The position numbers and the translations under genes are program-made. This document shows positions 1 to 8,742 of a stretch of 64,000 nucleotides of DNA, in pieces. Origin of the DNA: Streptomyces sp. NRRL F-2664 (GTDB lineage Bacteria > Actinomycetota > Actinomycetes > Streptomycetales > Streptomycetaceae); contig NZ_JOFX01000013.1 in the NCBI RefSeq assembly GCF_000719345.1, positions 62,001 to 126,000 on the forward strand, written 5' to 3'. Within the stretch, counting starts at the first letter, position 1. Each line of letters begins with the position of its first letter. The notes beneath the pieces are model-generated. The model was not told the DNA's origin and did not search any database. It saw nothing but the letters and a program-made list of their open reading frames with translations.

Positions 1-1949
1 ACGTACCGGTGCCAGGTCAGGCCGATGCCGGCCTCGACCGCGACGCGGGCCTTCACCGAGGAGGGCAGGACGCTGTCCTTGTACTCCTGGGCCTGCTCCT
101 CGAACCACTCCACGGACGGCATCGACACCACCCGGGTCGCGATGCCCTCGGCCTGGAGCTGCTCGCGGGCCTCGACGGCGAGGTGCACCTCGGAGCCGGT
201 GCCGATGAGGACCACCTGCGGGGCCCCGCCCTCGGCCTCGAACATCACGTAGCCGCCCTTGGCGGCGTCCTCGTTGCGCTCGTAGGTCGGCACGCCCTGG
301 CGGGTGAGCGCCAGGCCGTGCGGGGCGCCCTTGCCGAACACCTTGGTGTGGCGCTTCAGGATCTCGCGCCAGGCGACGGCGGTCTCGTTCGCGTCGGCCG
401 GACGGACGACGTTCAGGCCCGGGATGGCGCGCAGGGAGGCCAGGTGCTCCACCGGCTGGTGGGTGGGGCCGTCCTCGCCGAGGCCGACGGAGTCGTGCGT
501 CCACACGTAGGTCACCGGAAGGTGCATCAGGGCGGACAGGCGGACGGCGTTGCGCATGTAGTCGGAGAACACCAGGAAGGTGCCGCCGTAGATGCGGGTG
601 TGGCCGTGCAGCGCGATGCCGTTCATGGCCGCGGCCATGGCGTGCTCGCGGATGCCGAAGTGGATGGTGCGGCCGTACGGGTCGGCCTCCGGCAGCGGGT
701 TGCCCACCGGCAGGAAGGAGGATTCCTTGTCGATGGTGGTGTTGTTGGAGCCGGCCAGGTCGGCCGAGCCCCCCCACAGCTCCGGGATGACCGCGCCGAG
801 CGCCTGGAGGACCTTGCCGGAGGCGGCGCGGGTGGCGACGCCCTTGCCGGTCTCGAAGACGGGGAGGCGGTCCTCCCAGCCGTCGGGCAGCTGGTTGGCG
901 TTGATGCGGTCGAACTCCGCGGCGCGCTCCGGGTTGGCGGTGCGCCAGGCGGAGAGGTCCTTCTCCCAGGCGGCGCGGGCCTCGCGGCCGCGGTCCAGGG
1001 CCTTGCGGGTGTGGGCGATGACCTCGTCGGAGACCTCGAAGGTCTGCTCCGGGTCGAAGCCGAGCACGCGCTTGGTGGCCGCGACCTCGTCGTCGCCGAG
1101 CGCCGAGCCGTGGGCGGCCTCGGTGTTCTGGGCGTGCGGGGCGGGCCAGGCGATGATCGAGCGGGCCGCGATGAAGGACGGGCGGTCCGTGACGGCCTTG
1201 GCCGCCTGGAGGGCGGCGTACAGCGCCTTCGGGTCGAGGTCGCCGTTCTCCTGCTGCTCGACGCGCTGGACGTGCCAGCCGTACGCCTCGTAGCGCTTGA
1301 GGGTGTCCTCGGAGACGGCCGTCTCCGTGTCGCCCTCGATGGAGATGTGGTTGTCGTCCCACAGGAGGACGAGGTTGCCGAGCTTCTGGTGGCCGGCCAG
1401 CGCGGAGGCCTCGTGGGAGATGCCCTCCTGGAGGCAGCCGTCGCCGGCGATCGCGTAGACCATGTGGTCGAACGGCGAGGTGCCCGGGGCGGCCTGCGGG
1501 TCGAAGAGGCCGCGCTCGTAGCGGGCGGCCATGGCCATGCCCACCGCGTTGGCGACGCCCTGGCCGAGCGGGCCGGTGGTGGTCTCGACGCCGGCCGTGT
1601 GGCCGTACTCCGGGTGGCCGGGGGTCTTGGAGCCCCAGGTGCGGAAGGACTTCAGGTCGTCCAGTTCGAGCCCGAACCCGCCCAGGTACAGCTGGGTGTA
1701 GAGGGTGAGGGACGAGTGCCCCGCGGAGAGCACGAAACGGTCGCGGCCCACCCACTCGGGGTCCGCCGGGTCGTGCCGCATCACCTTCTGGAAGAGGGTG
1801 TAGGCGGCGGGGGCCAGGCTCATCGCCGTTCCGGGGTGGCCGTTTCCGACCTTCTGGACCGCGTCAGCGGCCAGGATGCGGGCGGTGTCGACGGCCCGCT
1901 GGTCCAGTTCGGTCCACTCGAGCTCTGTGGTGGTCGGCTTGGTGCTCAC
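1..1949 (-). CDS. tkt: Transketolase, partial (C-terminus beyond window start)
   Basis: Transketolase transfers two-carbon ketol units between sugar phosphates in the cytosolic non-oxidative pentose phosphate pathway, using thiamine diphosphate and Mg2+. About 649 codons are visible; the family is near 690-700, so roughly 45 C-terminal residues lie outside. The N-terminus reads MSTKPTTTELEWTELDQRAV. The substrate and cofactor region RFVLSAGHSS and the thiamine diphosphate motif GDG (about residues 169-171) followed by WDDN are present, as is the pyrimidine-domain motif FGIREHAMAAAMNGIA. The GTG start at 1949 is supported by a GGAGAGGAG ribosome-binding site about 12 bases upstream. The gene is divergent from ctaB. 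In Streptomyces the transaldolase and G6P dehydrogenase genes usually follow, so they probably lie just off the left edge (inference). Confidence 0.95.
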   Translation of the reverse strand, partial: MSTKPTTTELEWTELDQRAVDTARILAADAVQKVGNGHPGTAMSLAPAAYTLFQKVMRHDPADPEWVGRDRFVLSAGHSSLTLYTQLYLGGFGLELDDLKSFRTWGSKTPGHPEYGHTAGVETTTGPLGQGVANAVGMAMAARYERGLFDPQAAPGTSPFDHMVYAIAGDGCLQEGISHEASALAGHQKLGNLVLLWDDNHISIEGDTETAVSEDTLKRYEAYGWHVQRVEQQENGDLDPKALYAALQAAKAVTDRPSFIAARSIIAWPAPHAQNTEAAHGSALGDDEVAATKRVLGFDPEQTFEVSDEVIAHTRKALDRGREARAAWEKDLSAWRTANPERAAEFDRINANQLPDGWEDRLPVFETGKGVATRAASGKVLQALGAVIPELWGGSADLAGSNNTTIDKESSFLPVGNPLPEADPYGRTIHFGIREHAMAAAMNGIALHGHTRIYGGTFLVFSDYMRNAVRLSALMHLPVTYVWTHDSVGLGEDGPTHQPVEHLASLRAIPGLNVVRPADANETAVAWREILKRHTKVFGKGAPHGLALTRQGVPTYERNEDAAKGGYVMFEAEGGAPQVVLIGTGSEVHLAVEAREQLQAEGIATRVVSMPSVEWFEEQAQEYKDSVLPSSVKARVAVEAGIGLTWHRY

Positions 1950-2279
1950 CGTGGGTCAGGGCTCCTCTCCACATGTTCGTATCCCGGTGACGAACGGTGC
2001 ACCGGCGATTCCGAGCCTACCCCCGCAACGGCGTGCAGCTATTCGAGTGCAGGCGGTCCGTCACCGCGCCGCCGGCCGGCGTTCACCCGGCCACGGGGCG
2101 CGGCCGCTGCCGTCCCCCGTACGTACGCACGGTCCGATCGGCCCAACACGAGACGACCCCGGCGCGGGGCGACGTAAGCGCAACGTCTACAGTGGCGTGG
2201 TACGCGCAAGCCCCAACCGCGCCTCCCCGTTGTGAAAGGCCGGAGTCGGGGCTTGCTGGATTCTCTCTCAGGGGTGTGC
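1950..2279. promoter_or_regulatory. Divergent tkt/ctaB intergenic region
   Basis: This 330-base non-coding stretch must carry promoters in both directions. On the plus strand a TACAGT hexamer at 2188-2193 is a possible -10 for ctaB, without a convincing -35. The would-be ctaB leader holds an 8-base inverted repeat, CAAGCCCC at 2207-2214 and GGGGCTTG at 2248-2255, ending about 25 bases before the start codon. No coding sequence is supported here. Confidence 0.4.
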
Positions 2280-3221
2280 GTGACGGCCGTCGAATCCCGT
2301 CCAGCGGGGGTGCTCGGGACGAGCCCCGGTCACCGGCCGTTCGGGACCCGCGTCATGGCTTTCGTGGCATTGACCAAGCCGCGGATCATCGAACTTCTGC
2401 TGATCACCACAGTGCCGGTGATGTTCCTCGCGGAGCAGGGCGTGCCGTCGCTGTGGCTGGTCCTGGTGACCTGCGTCGGCGGTTACCTGTCCGCGGGCGG
2501 CGCCAACGCGCTGAACATGTACATCGACCGCGACATCGACGCGCTGATGGACCGCACCTCGCAGCGTCCGCTGGTGACCGGCATGGTCAGCCCGCGGGAG
2601 TGCCTGGTCTTCGGCATCACGCTCGGCGTGGTCTCCACCCTGTTCTTCGGCCTGCTCGTCAACTGGCTGTCGGCCGCCCTGTCCCTCGGCGCGCTCCTCT
2701 TCTACGTCGTCGTCTACACGATGCTGCTGAAGCGGCGCACGACCCAGAACATCGTCTGGGGCGGCATCGCGGGCTGCCTGCCGGTGCTCATCGGCTGGTC
2801 CGCGGTCCGCAACGAGGTCTCCTGGGCCGCGGTCATCCTCTTCCTCGTCATCTTCTTCTGGACGCCGCCGCACTACTGGCCGCTGTCGATGAAGGTGGCC
2901 GACGACTACGCGCGCGTCGGCGTGCCGATGCTCCCGGTCGTCGCGGGCAACAAGGTCGTGGCGCGCCAGATCGTCCTCTACAGCTGGGTGATGGTCGGCG
3001 TCTCGCTGCTGCTGACGCCGCTGGGCTACACCGGCTGGTTCTACACCTCGGTCGCGCTGCTGGCCGGCGGCTGGTGGCTGTGGGAGGCGCACGCGCTGCA
3101 CGCGCGCGCCAAGGCGGGCGTCACCGGCGCGAAGCTCAAGGAGATGCGCCTGTTCCACTGGTCGATCACCTACGTGTCGCTGCTGTTCGTGGCCGTCGCC
3201 GTGGATCCCTTCCTCCGTTGA
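2280..3221 (+). CDS. ctaB: Protoheme IX farnesyltransferase (heme O synthase)
   Basis: CtaB is a polytopic membrane prenyltransferase that adds a farnesyl group to heme b to give heme O, the precursor of heme A for the aa3 cytochrome oxidase. The UbiA-family prenyl-diphosphate motif is seen as [18 protein letters not shown], followed by SQRPLVTG. A second polar loop and HYWPLSMKV are also present, and the protein carries about eight hydrophobic segments. I choose GTG 2280 because AGGGG lies six bases upstream; in-frame GTG codons at 2232 and 2274 are alternatives. CtaA, the next enzyme of the branch, lies nearby at 4856-5845, convergent. A small protein follows 15 bases downstream, probably co-transcribed. 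Confidence 0.95.
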   Translation: MTAVESRPAGVLGTSPGHRPFGTRVMAFVALTKPRIIELLLITTVPVMFLAEQGVPSLWLVLVTCVGGYLSAGGANALNMYIDRDIDALMDRTSQRPLVTGMVSPRECLVFGITLGVVSTLFFGLLVNWLSAALSLGALLFYVVVYTMLLKRRTTQNIVWGGIAGCLPVLIGWSAVRNEVSWAAVILFLVIFFWTPPHYWPLSMKVADDYARVGVPMLPVVAGNKVVARQIVLYSWVMVGVSLLLTPLGYTGWFYTSVALLAGGWWLWEAHALHARAKAGVTGAKLKEMRLFHWSITYVSLLFVAVAVDPFLR

Positions 3222-3236
3222 TTACTCGCCGGTAGC

Positions 3237-3605
3237 ATGGTTTCCATGGGAGACACCGCAGACACGGCGGCCGCCGCAGGCGCCGCGGACAAGAAGCAGG
3301 ACCGTACGGCCGCCAAGCTGGCCAAGCAGATCGGCGCCTTCGCCAAGCAGCACGGGGGTGCCGAGGGCCAGCTCGCCCACATCGGCCAGGCCGGCACCCG
3401 CATCGTCCTCGTGGGCACGGACGGCGGCTGGGGCGACCTGGTCGCCCCGACCTTCGCGGTGGCGCAGCTGGCCGCGGAGAAGGCCGGGCTGACCCTCCAC
3501 GACGAGTTCGACGGGGAGTTCGCCGCGCGCGTGCGGACCGGCCCGTACGAGTGGTCGCGGATGGCCGGCCTCCAGCTCGGCGGCCCCGAGAACCCGGCTG
3601 ACTGA
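3237..3605 (+). CDS. Conserved hypothetical small protein downstream of ctaB
   Basis: A 122-residue soluble protein of unknown function. The first 25 residues are Ala/Asp-rich and probably disordered. Then comes a charged helix (DRTAAKLAKQIGAFAKQH) and a compact domain with QAGTRIVLVGTDGGWGDLVAPT and LTLHDEFDGEFAARVRTGPYEWSRMAG. There is no signal peptide or membrane segment. It starts 15 bases after ctaB and codon use matches the neighbours, so it is probably in the same transcript. ATG 3246 is an alternative start; neither has a clear Shine-Dalgarno sequence. I recognise no named family. Confidence 0.75.
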   Translation: MVSMGDTADTAAAAGAADKKQDRTAAKLAKQIGAFAKQHGGAEGQLAHIGQAGTRIVLVGTDGGWGDLVAPTFAVAQLAAEKAGLTLHDEFDGEFAARVRTGPYEWSRMAGLQLGGPENPAD

Positions 3606-3732
3606 CCGCGCGCGACCGGCGCCCGGGAGCCGCGGTCCGGTCTCGGTCAACAGCCCGAGCAACACCTCACACCCCGCTCACCCGTTAGGACGTGTGGAAG
3701 CGCCTTCCCCACGTCCGCAACGGGATGTCCGG

Positions 3733-4824
3733 ATGATCGAAACGCCGCCCCTGGTGGACCAGTACTGCCACGGAGTCCTCCGTACGGAGCTGGGCCTGGG
3801 CACCTTCGAGGCCCAGCTGATCCACTCGGCGGGCCCGCCCGCCGCGGGCACCACCTTCTTCGACACCCAGACCGGCTTCGCCGTCCGCCGGTGGTGTCCG
3901 CCGCTCCTCGGACTGGAGCCGCACGCCGCCCCCGCCCGCTACCTGGCCCGGCGCCGGGAACTGGGACCCGCCGAGTCCGCGCGGCGGCTGCTGCGGGGGT
4001 CCGGGACCGGCGTCTACCTGGTCGACACCGGGACGGCCGGCGACCTCACCGCTCCCAAGGAACTGGCGCTCGCCGCCGACGCGGAGGCCCTGGAGACCGT
4101 GCGGCTGGAGTCGCTGGCCGAGCAGGTCGCCGACACGTCCGGGACGGTCACCGCGTTCCTCGCCCACCTCGCCGAGGCCGTCCACCACGCCGCCGCGGGG
4201 GCGGCCGCCTTCGCCTGCGCCACGGCCCCGGGCGGCCCCGACGGCCCGGCCCTCGATCCCGAGCCGCCGGCTCCGGGCGACGTGCGCGGGGCGGCCGGGC
4301 GCTGGCTGGCCGGTCGGGCGCGCGGCGGGCCCGTACGCGACCCCGTCCTCCTGCGGCACCTGCTGTGGAGCGCGGTGGCCTGCGGGCTCCCGCTCCAGCT
4401 GCACACCGGTACGGGGGACCCCGCGGCGCTGACCGGGTTCGTACGGGCCACGGCCGGCATGGGCACACGGCTGGTGCTGCTCGGCGGATATCCGTACCAC
4501 CGGCACACCGCGCGGCTCGCGCAGGACTACCCGCACGTCTACGCCGACGCGGGCGCGGGCCTCGCGCGGACCGGGGCGCGGGCCTCGGCGGTCCTCGCCG
4601 AGCTGCTGGAGCTGGCGCCGTTCGGGAAGCTGCTGTTCTCCAGCGCGGGACGGGGGCTGCCCGAACTGCACGCGGTGGGCGCCCTCGTCTTCCGGGACGC
4701 GCTGACCCGGGTGCTGGGCGGCTGGGTCGCCGAGGGGTCCTGGTCCTGGCGGGACGCCGACCGGGTGGCGGCCATGGTCGCGGCGGGCAACGCCCGCCGC
4801 GTCTACCGGCTGGACCGGCCCTGA
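3733..4824 (+). CDS. Amidohydrolase-family protein (FluG/amidohydro_2-like) with altered metal ligands
   Basis: This 363-residue protein has the order of a TIM-barrel amidohydrolase: VDQYCHG near the N-terminus, LPLQLHTGTG in the middle, then LVLLGGYPYHRHTARLA and VYADAGAG, and FGKLLFSSAGRG near the C-terminus. Known amidohydrolase_2 members carry a D-x-H-x-H pair on strand 1 and an Asp on strand 8. Here the first His position is Tyr (DQYCH) and the strand-8 motif reads FSSAG without Asp. The metal site therefore looks incomplete and catalysis is uncertain. ATG 3733 is preceded by GGGA; a GTG at 3694 is a longer alternative. It sits between ctaB and ctaA, but a heme role is not shown. Confidence 0.75.
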   Translation: MIETPPLVDQYCHGVLRTELGLGTFEAQLIHSAGPPAAGTTFFDTQTGFAVRRWCPPLLGLEPHAAPARYLARRRELGPAESARRLLRGSGTGVYLVDTGTAGDLTAPKELALAADAEALETVRLESLAEQVADTSGTVTAFLAHLAEAVHHAAAGAAAFACATAPGGPDGPALDPEPPAPGDVRGAAGRWLAGRARGGPVRDPVLLRHLLWSAVACGLPLQLHTGTGDPAALTGFVRATAGMGTRLVLLGGYPYHRHTARLAQDYPHVYADAGAGLARTGARASAVLAELLELAPFGKLLFSSAGRGLPELHAVGALVFRDALTRVLGGWVAEGSWSWRDADRVAAMVAAGNARRVYRLDRP

Positions 4825-4826
4825 CG

Positions 4827-4855
4827 CCGGGCCGGGAGGGTAGGGACCGGCCCGG
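4827..4855. terminator. Bidirectional terminator between amidohydrolase gene and ctaA
   Basis: Perfect 9-base arms, CCGGGCCGG at 4827-4835 and CCGGCCCGG at 4847-4855, flank an 11-base loop. The hairpin fills the gap between two convergent stop codons. There is no T-run, as is usual in Streptomyces. Confidence 0.7.
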
Positions 4856-5845
4856 TCAGACCGCGGAGAGCCGGGCCTCGTCCGCCGCCGGGATCCCCGC
4901 CTCGTCGACCGGCCGCTCGCGCAGGCTCAGGGTGAGCCGGAGCACGGCGATCCACACCAGGCAGGAACCGAGCATGTGCACGGCGACGAGCACCTCGGGC
5001 AGGTCCGTGAAGAACTGCACGTAGCCGATGCCACCCTGGGCGAGCAGGACGAGCAGCAGGTCGCGGGCGCGGGCGCGGGTGTCGAGGGGAGCGTCGACCA
5101 CGCGCAGCACCAGCCACGCCGCGACGGCCAGCGCGCAGACGACCCAGGCGGCGATGGCGTGGACGTGGGCAGTGGCCTCCCAGTCGAACGGCATCCGCTC
5201 GATCTCGCTGCTGTCGCCGGCGTGCGGGCCGGATCCGGTGACCACCGTGCCCGCGGCGATCAGCACCAGGGTCGCGGCGACCAGCGCCCACGCCAGCTTG
5301 CGGACCGGGCCGGGGACCCGCGGCCGCGGGGCGGTGTCGCCCTCGCCGACGCGCTGCCAGGTGATGGTCGTCACCGCGATCAGCGCGGTGGCGAGCAGGA
5401 AGTGCCCCGCCACGCTGTACGGGTTGAGGCCCGTCATGACGGTGATGCCGCCGAGCACGGCGTTGCACAGCACGAGGGCGAACTGAATCCAGCCGAGCCT
5501 CGTCAGCGAGCGGCGCCAGGGCTCGGCCGACCGGGCCGCGACGATCACCCAGCCGACGGCGGCGCTGAGCACGTACGTCAGCATCCGGTTGCCGAACTCG
5601 ACGGCGCCGTGGAAGCCCTGCTCCTGCGTTGTGATCAGGCTGTCGTCGGTGCACTTGGGCCAGGTGTCGCAGCCGAGACCGGATCCGGTCAGCCGCACCG
5701 CGCCGCCGGTGACGACGATGGCCACGCTCATGACGAGCGCGGCGAGCGCGGCCCGCCGGACGATCCGTGGTGACGGAGTCCAGCGGCTGGCGATGTAAGC
5801 GAGGGGGTTCAACACGCCCCATATCGTAGGCGACCCCTTGTGCAA
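4856..5845 (-). CDS. ctaA: Heme A synthase (COX15/CtaA family)
   Basis: CtaA oxidises the C8 methyl group of heme O to a formyl group, giving heme A for cytochrome c oxidase. Seen here: eight hydrophobic segments in two related halves, the extracellular Cys pair in GLGCDTWPKC, and candidate heme-ligand histidines in HGAVEFGNR, VAGHFLLA, AHVHAIAAW and VAVHMLGS. The TTG at 5845 gives 329 residues. The GTG at 5815 is an alternative that removes ten non-conserved residues; neither has a strong ribosome-binding site. The gene is convergent with the ctaB-side genes and separated from them by a hairpin. It belongs with ctaB and the SURF1 protein at 62820-63617 in cytochrome oxidase maturation. Confidence 0.93.
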   Translation of the reverse strand: MHKGSPTIWGVLNPLAYIASRWTPSPRIVRRAALAALVMSVAIVVTGGAVRLTGSGLGCDTWPKCTDDSLITTQEQGFHGAVEFGNRMLTYVLSAAVGWVIVAARSAEPWRRSLTRLGWIQFALVLCNAVLGGITVMTGLNPYSVAGHFLLATALIAVTTITWQRVGEGDTAPRPRVPGPVRKLAWALVAATLVLIAAGTVVTGSGPHAGDSSEIERMPFDWEATAHVHAIAAWVVCALAVAAWLVLRVVDAPLDTRARARDLLLVLLAQGGIGYVQFFTDLPEVLVAVHMLGSCLVWIAVLRLTLSLRERPVDEAGIPAADEARLSAV

Positions 5846-5849
5846 AGTT

Positions 5850-6983
5850 TCACGAGGGGGTGGGCGAGGGTGCGTCGGGGCCGACGAGCAGCCTGAACCG
5901 GGCAGCGGCGGGGCCGCCCTCCTCGTGCCACCAGAGCAGGACCCGCCAGTGCGCGGCGTCGCCCGGGTGGTCCGGCGAGCCGGTGAATTCCCGTACCAGC
6001 GCGCCTCCCACGTCCTGGGCCGTGCGGTTGCGCACCTCGGTGGCGCCGCGCCAGGGAGGGGGGAGCGCGGTCCACAGTCCGTCCGGGCCGCGGACGTCGA
6101 AGCGCCACACCGCGAGCCACGGCGTGACCTCCAGCATCGTGCGTACCTGTTCGGCGTCCAGGTGCAGCCGGGCCGCGATCTCCGCCTCCTCCACCGACCG
6201 GATCCGGGCCGCCACCACGGCCCGCGGCAGCAGCCGCTCGGGCAGCAGCCCCCGCGTGCGCAGGCCGACCAGCTCGTCGAAGGCCAGATGGCGCAGGCGC
6301 AGTTCCAGCTGGCGGTCGATGTGGTCCAGGGCCTCCTCGGCCGACCCTGCCTCCTCGGCGGCCGGGTCGGCCAGCAGAAGCCGGCGGAAGTCGGCCTCCG
6401 CGTCCACCGCCCAGGCCACCGCCTCCTGTGCGGCGCCCAGTTCGGCCAGGCGGTCCCCCAGGAACACCTTGGCCTGGGCGAGACCCCGCCGGTTGACCGG
6501 ATCGGCCTGGTCCAGTCCCGCCCACACCTCCACCGCCGTACGGGTCAGGTCGCGGGCGCGCTCACCGGCGGCCCGCTCCATCGGGCTCGGGCCCTCCCCG
6601 CCGGCCGGCCCGAGGGGGTGCTTCGGCAGCCGGTGCGCGTCGCTCAGCGGCCAGGCCAGCCACACCCCGTGGTTGATCAGCCCGCGGGCGTACCAGCGGG
6701 CGTACTCGGGGTCGTGCTCGGCGGCGCGTTCGGAGCTGCGCAGGCCTTCCTCGATGGTGGCGAGGGCGCCCGCACGGTCCCCCGCGGCGAACCGCAGCGC
6801 GGCCCGGTCCGCGAGGCGCAGACCCAGCAGGGCGGTGCACCGGGGATCGTCCGTGAGCGTGCGCAGGGCGCCGATCAGCTGGTCCAGCAGCCTCTCGCAC
6901 TCCGCCGGATCCGCCTGCGAGGCCCCCGCCCGCACCCGCGCCCACTGGTCGTCCAGCCGAAGAACGGCCTCCCGCTGCACCAT
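5850..6983 (-). CDS. Hypothetical TPR-like helical protein
   Basis: A 377-residue soluble protein of unknown function. Residues 1-235 are dominated by Ala/Leu/Arg/Glu-rich amphipathic helices with repeat-like spacing (for example ALRFAAGDRAGALATIEEGLRSSERAAEHDPEYARWYARG, quoted here only for its TPR-like pattern at about residues 63-102). This resembles a tetratricopeptide solenoid. A C-terminal domain from about residue 270 (TPWLAVWRFDVRG, WRVLLWWHEEGG) is rich in Trp and beta-prone. There is no catalytic motif, signal peptide or membrane segment. ATG 6983 follows a G-rich ribosome-binding site. Its stop lies four bases from the TTG form of the ctaA start. I do not recognise a family. Confidence 0.7.
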   Translation of the reverse strand: MVQREAVLRLDDQWARVRAGASQADPAECERLLDQLIGALRTLTDDPRCTALLGLRLADRAALRFAAGDRAGALATIEEGLRSSERAAEHDPEYARWYARGLINHGVWLAWPLSDAHRLPKHPLGPAGGEGPSPMERAAGERARDLTRTAVEVWAGLDQADPVNRRGLAQAKVFLGDRLAELGAAQEAVAWAVDAEADFRRLLLADPAAEEAGSAEEALDHIDRQLELRLRHLAFDELVGLRTRGLLPERLLPRAVVAARIRSVEEAEIAARLHLDAEQVRTMLEVTPWLAVWRFDVRGPDGLWTALPPPWRGATEVRNRTAQDVGGALVREFTGSPDHPGDAAHWRVLLWWHEEGGPAAARFRLLVGPDAPSPTPS

Positions 6984-7051
6984 GTCCGCCCCCCGGCTTC
7001 ATGTGTGGAGGCGCCCATCCTCCCGGCTGCGCGGCCGGGAGGGAAAGGGTT

Positions 7052-7819
7052 TCATTCCCAGCGGAAGAGCCGTGCGGCGGCGCCCAGCCCGAGTACGGCC
7101 CAGACGGAGAGCACCGCCGCGTCGCCCCACGGCAGCACGGCCCCGTGCCGGAGCACTTCGCGCAGTCCGTCGGACAGGGCGGAGATCGGCAGCAGCTCCA
7201 GGACGGACCGGACGGCCCCGGGGAACTTGTCGAGCGGCACGATCACGCCGCCGCCGACCAGCAGCAGCAGAAAGACCAGATTGGCGGCGGCCAGCGTGAC
7301 CTCGGCCTTGAGCGTGCCGGCCATCAGCAGGCCGAGCCCCGAGAAGGCGGCGGTGCCCAGCAGGACGAGCGCGGCGACCGACAGCGGGTCGCCCTGCGGC
7401 GACCAGCCCAGGCCGAGGGCGATCGCCGTCAGCAGGGCGATCTGCAGCACCTCGGTGACCAGTACCGACAGGGTCTTGGCGGCCATCAGCGCCCAGCGCG
7501 GCAGCGGGGAGGCCCCGAGCCGCTTGAGGACTCCGTAGCGGCGGTCGAAGCCGGTGGCGATGGCCTGCCCGGTGAAGGCGGTCGACATCACGGCGAGGGC
7601 CAGGACGCCGGGGGCGAGGAAGTCCACCGGCTTCCCGGCGCCCGTGTCGACGATGTTGACGGCGGAGAACAGCACCAGGAGCAGTGCCGGGATGATCACG
7701 GTCAGCAGCAGCTGCTCGCCGTTGCGCAGCAGCATCCGCGTCTCCAGCGCCGTCTGCGCGAGGATCATGCGGGAGACGGGCGCGGATCCCGGGCGCGGGG
7801 TGAACGTGCCGGCGCTCAT
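7052..7819 (-). CDS. ABC-2 type transporter permease
   Basis: A 255-residue membrane subunit of an ABC exporter. It shows the ABC-2/DrrB-like layout: a short cytoplasmic N-terminus, six hydrophobic segments (for example LLLTVIIPALLLVLFSAVNI, then LALAVMSTAFTGQAIATG), and FDRRYGVLKRLGASPLPRW, the conserved cytoplasmic coupling region. The ATG overlaps the stop of the ATPase gene by ATGA, so the two are translationally coupled. The substrate is unknown; drug, lipid or peptide are possible. The 255-residue length is normal for the family. Confidence 0.9.
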   Translation of the reverse strand: MSAGTFTPRPGSAPVSRMILAQTALETRMLLRNGEQLLLTVIIPALLLVLFSAVNIVDTGAGKPVDFLAPGVLALAVMSTAFTGQAIATGFDRRYGVLKRLGASPLPRWALMAAKTLSVLVTEVLQIALLTAIALGLGWSPQGDPLSVAALVLLGTAAFSGLGLLMAGTLKAEVTLAAANLVFLLLLVGGGVIVPLDKFPGAVRSVLELLPISALSDGLREVLRHGAVLPWGDAAVLSVWAVLGLGAAARLFRWE

Positions 7820-8742
7820 GCGCGCAGCTCCTTACCGGTCAGTTCGAGGAAGACGTCTTCGAGGGTGTGCCGCTGCACGGCGAGGCTGTCCGGCAGCACG
7901 CCGTTCTGCGCGCACCAGGAGGCGACGGTGGCCAGCAGCTGCGGGTCGACCTCGCCGGTCACCCGGTAGACGCCCGGGGTGACCTCGGCCGCGAGGGTGC
8001 CGTCGGGCAGCGCCTTCAGCAGGGAGGCCAGGTCGAGGGCGGGGCGGCCGGTGAAGCGCAGGGTGTTCTCGGCGCCGCCGCGGCACAGCCGCTCCGGGCT
8101 GCCCTGGGCGATGACCCGGCCCGCGTCCACGATGGCGACCTCGTCGCAGAGCTGCTCGGCCTCGTCCATGTGGTGGGTGGTGAGGACGACCGTGACCCCG
8201 TCGGCGCGCAGTTCCCGTACGAGGTCCCAGGTGGCCCGGCGGGCCTGCGGGTCCAGGCCGGCGGTGGGCTCGTCGAGGAAGACCAGCTCGGGGCGGCCCA
8301 CCACGGCCATGGCCAGGGCCAGGCGCTGCTGCTGGCCGCCGGAGAGCCGGCGGTAGGGGGTGCGGCCGCAGCCGCCGAGTCCCAGGCGTTCCACCAGGGT
8401 GTCCGGGTCGAGCGGGTCGGCGTACAGCTTCGCCATGTGGCGCAGCATCTCCACGGCGCGGGCTCCGGAGTAGACGCCCCCGGACTGGAGCATCACGCCG
8501 ATCCGCGGGCGGAGCGCCTCGGCCTCGGCGACCGGGTCCAGGCCGAGGACGCGGACGGTGCCGGCGTCGGGGCGGTGGTAGCCCTCGCAGGTCTCCACGG
8601 TGGTCGTCTTGCCCGCGCCGTTGGGACCGAGGACCGCGGTGACGGAGCCGCGGCCGACGGTGAGGTCCAGTCCGTCCACCGCGGTCTTGGCGCCGTACCG
8701 CTTCACCAGTCCGCGGATCTGCACGGCGGGGTCGTTGCTCAT
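7816..8742 (-). CDS. ABC transporter ATP-binding protein (DrrA-like)
   Basis: A 308-residue ATPase subunit pairing with the permease it overlaps. Walker A is GPNGAGKTT, the signature is LSGGQQQR, and Walker B is ELVFLDEPTAGLDP, followed by the H-loop TTHHMDEAEQL. The C-terminal extension (about residues 225-308) is typical of DrrA-type exporters. The start is ATG 8742 (MSNDPAVQIRGLVKRYG). A longer reading frame upstream has no ABC homology and is rejected. No clear Shine-Dalgarno precedes ATG 8742, so a leaderless message is possible. The pair is divergent from the suf operon across a 347-base gap. Confidence 0.92.
   Translation of the reverse strand: MSNDPAVQIRGLVKRYGAKTAVDGLDLTVGRGSVTAVLGPNGAGKTTTVETCEGYHRPDAGTVRVLGLDPVAEAEALRPRIGVMLQSGGVYSGARAVEMLRHMAKLYADPLDPDTLVERLGLGGCGRTPYRRLSGGQQQRLALAMAVVGRPELVFLDEPTAGLDPQARRATWDLVRELRADGVTVVLTTHHMDEAEQLCDEVAIVDAGRVIAQGSPERLCRGGAENTLRFTGRPALDLASLLKALPDGTLAAEVTPGVYRVTGEVDPQLLATVASWCAQNGVLPDSLAVQRHTLEDVFLELTGKELRA

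Noticed and set aside
9..2177. A 722-codon plus-strand reading frame opposite transketolase
   Set aside because: It mirrors the tkt gene on the other strand; its composition is that of an antisense shadow in high-GC DNA and it has no domain.
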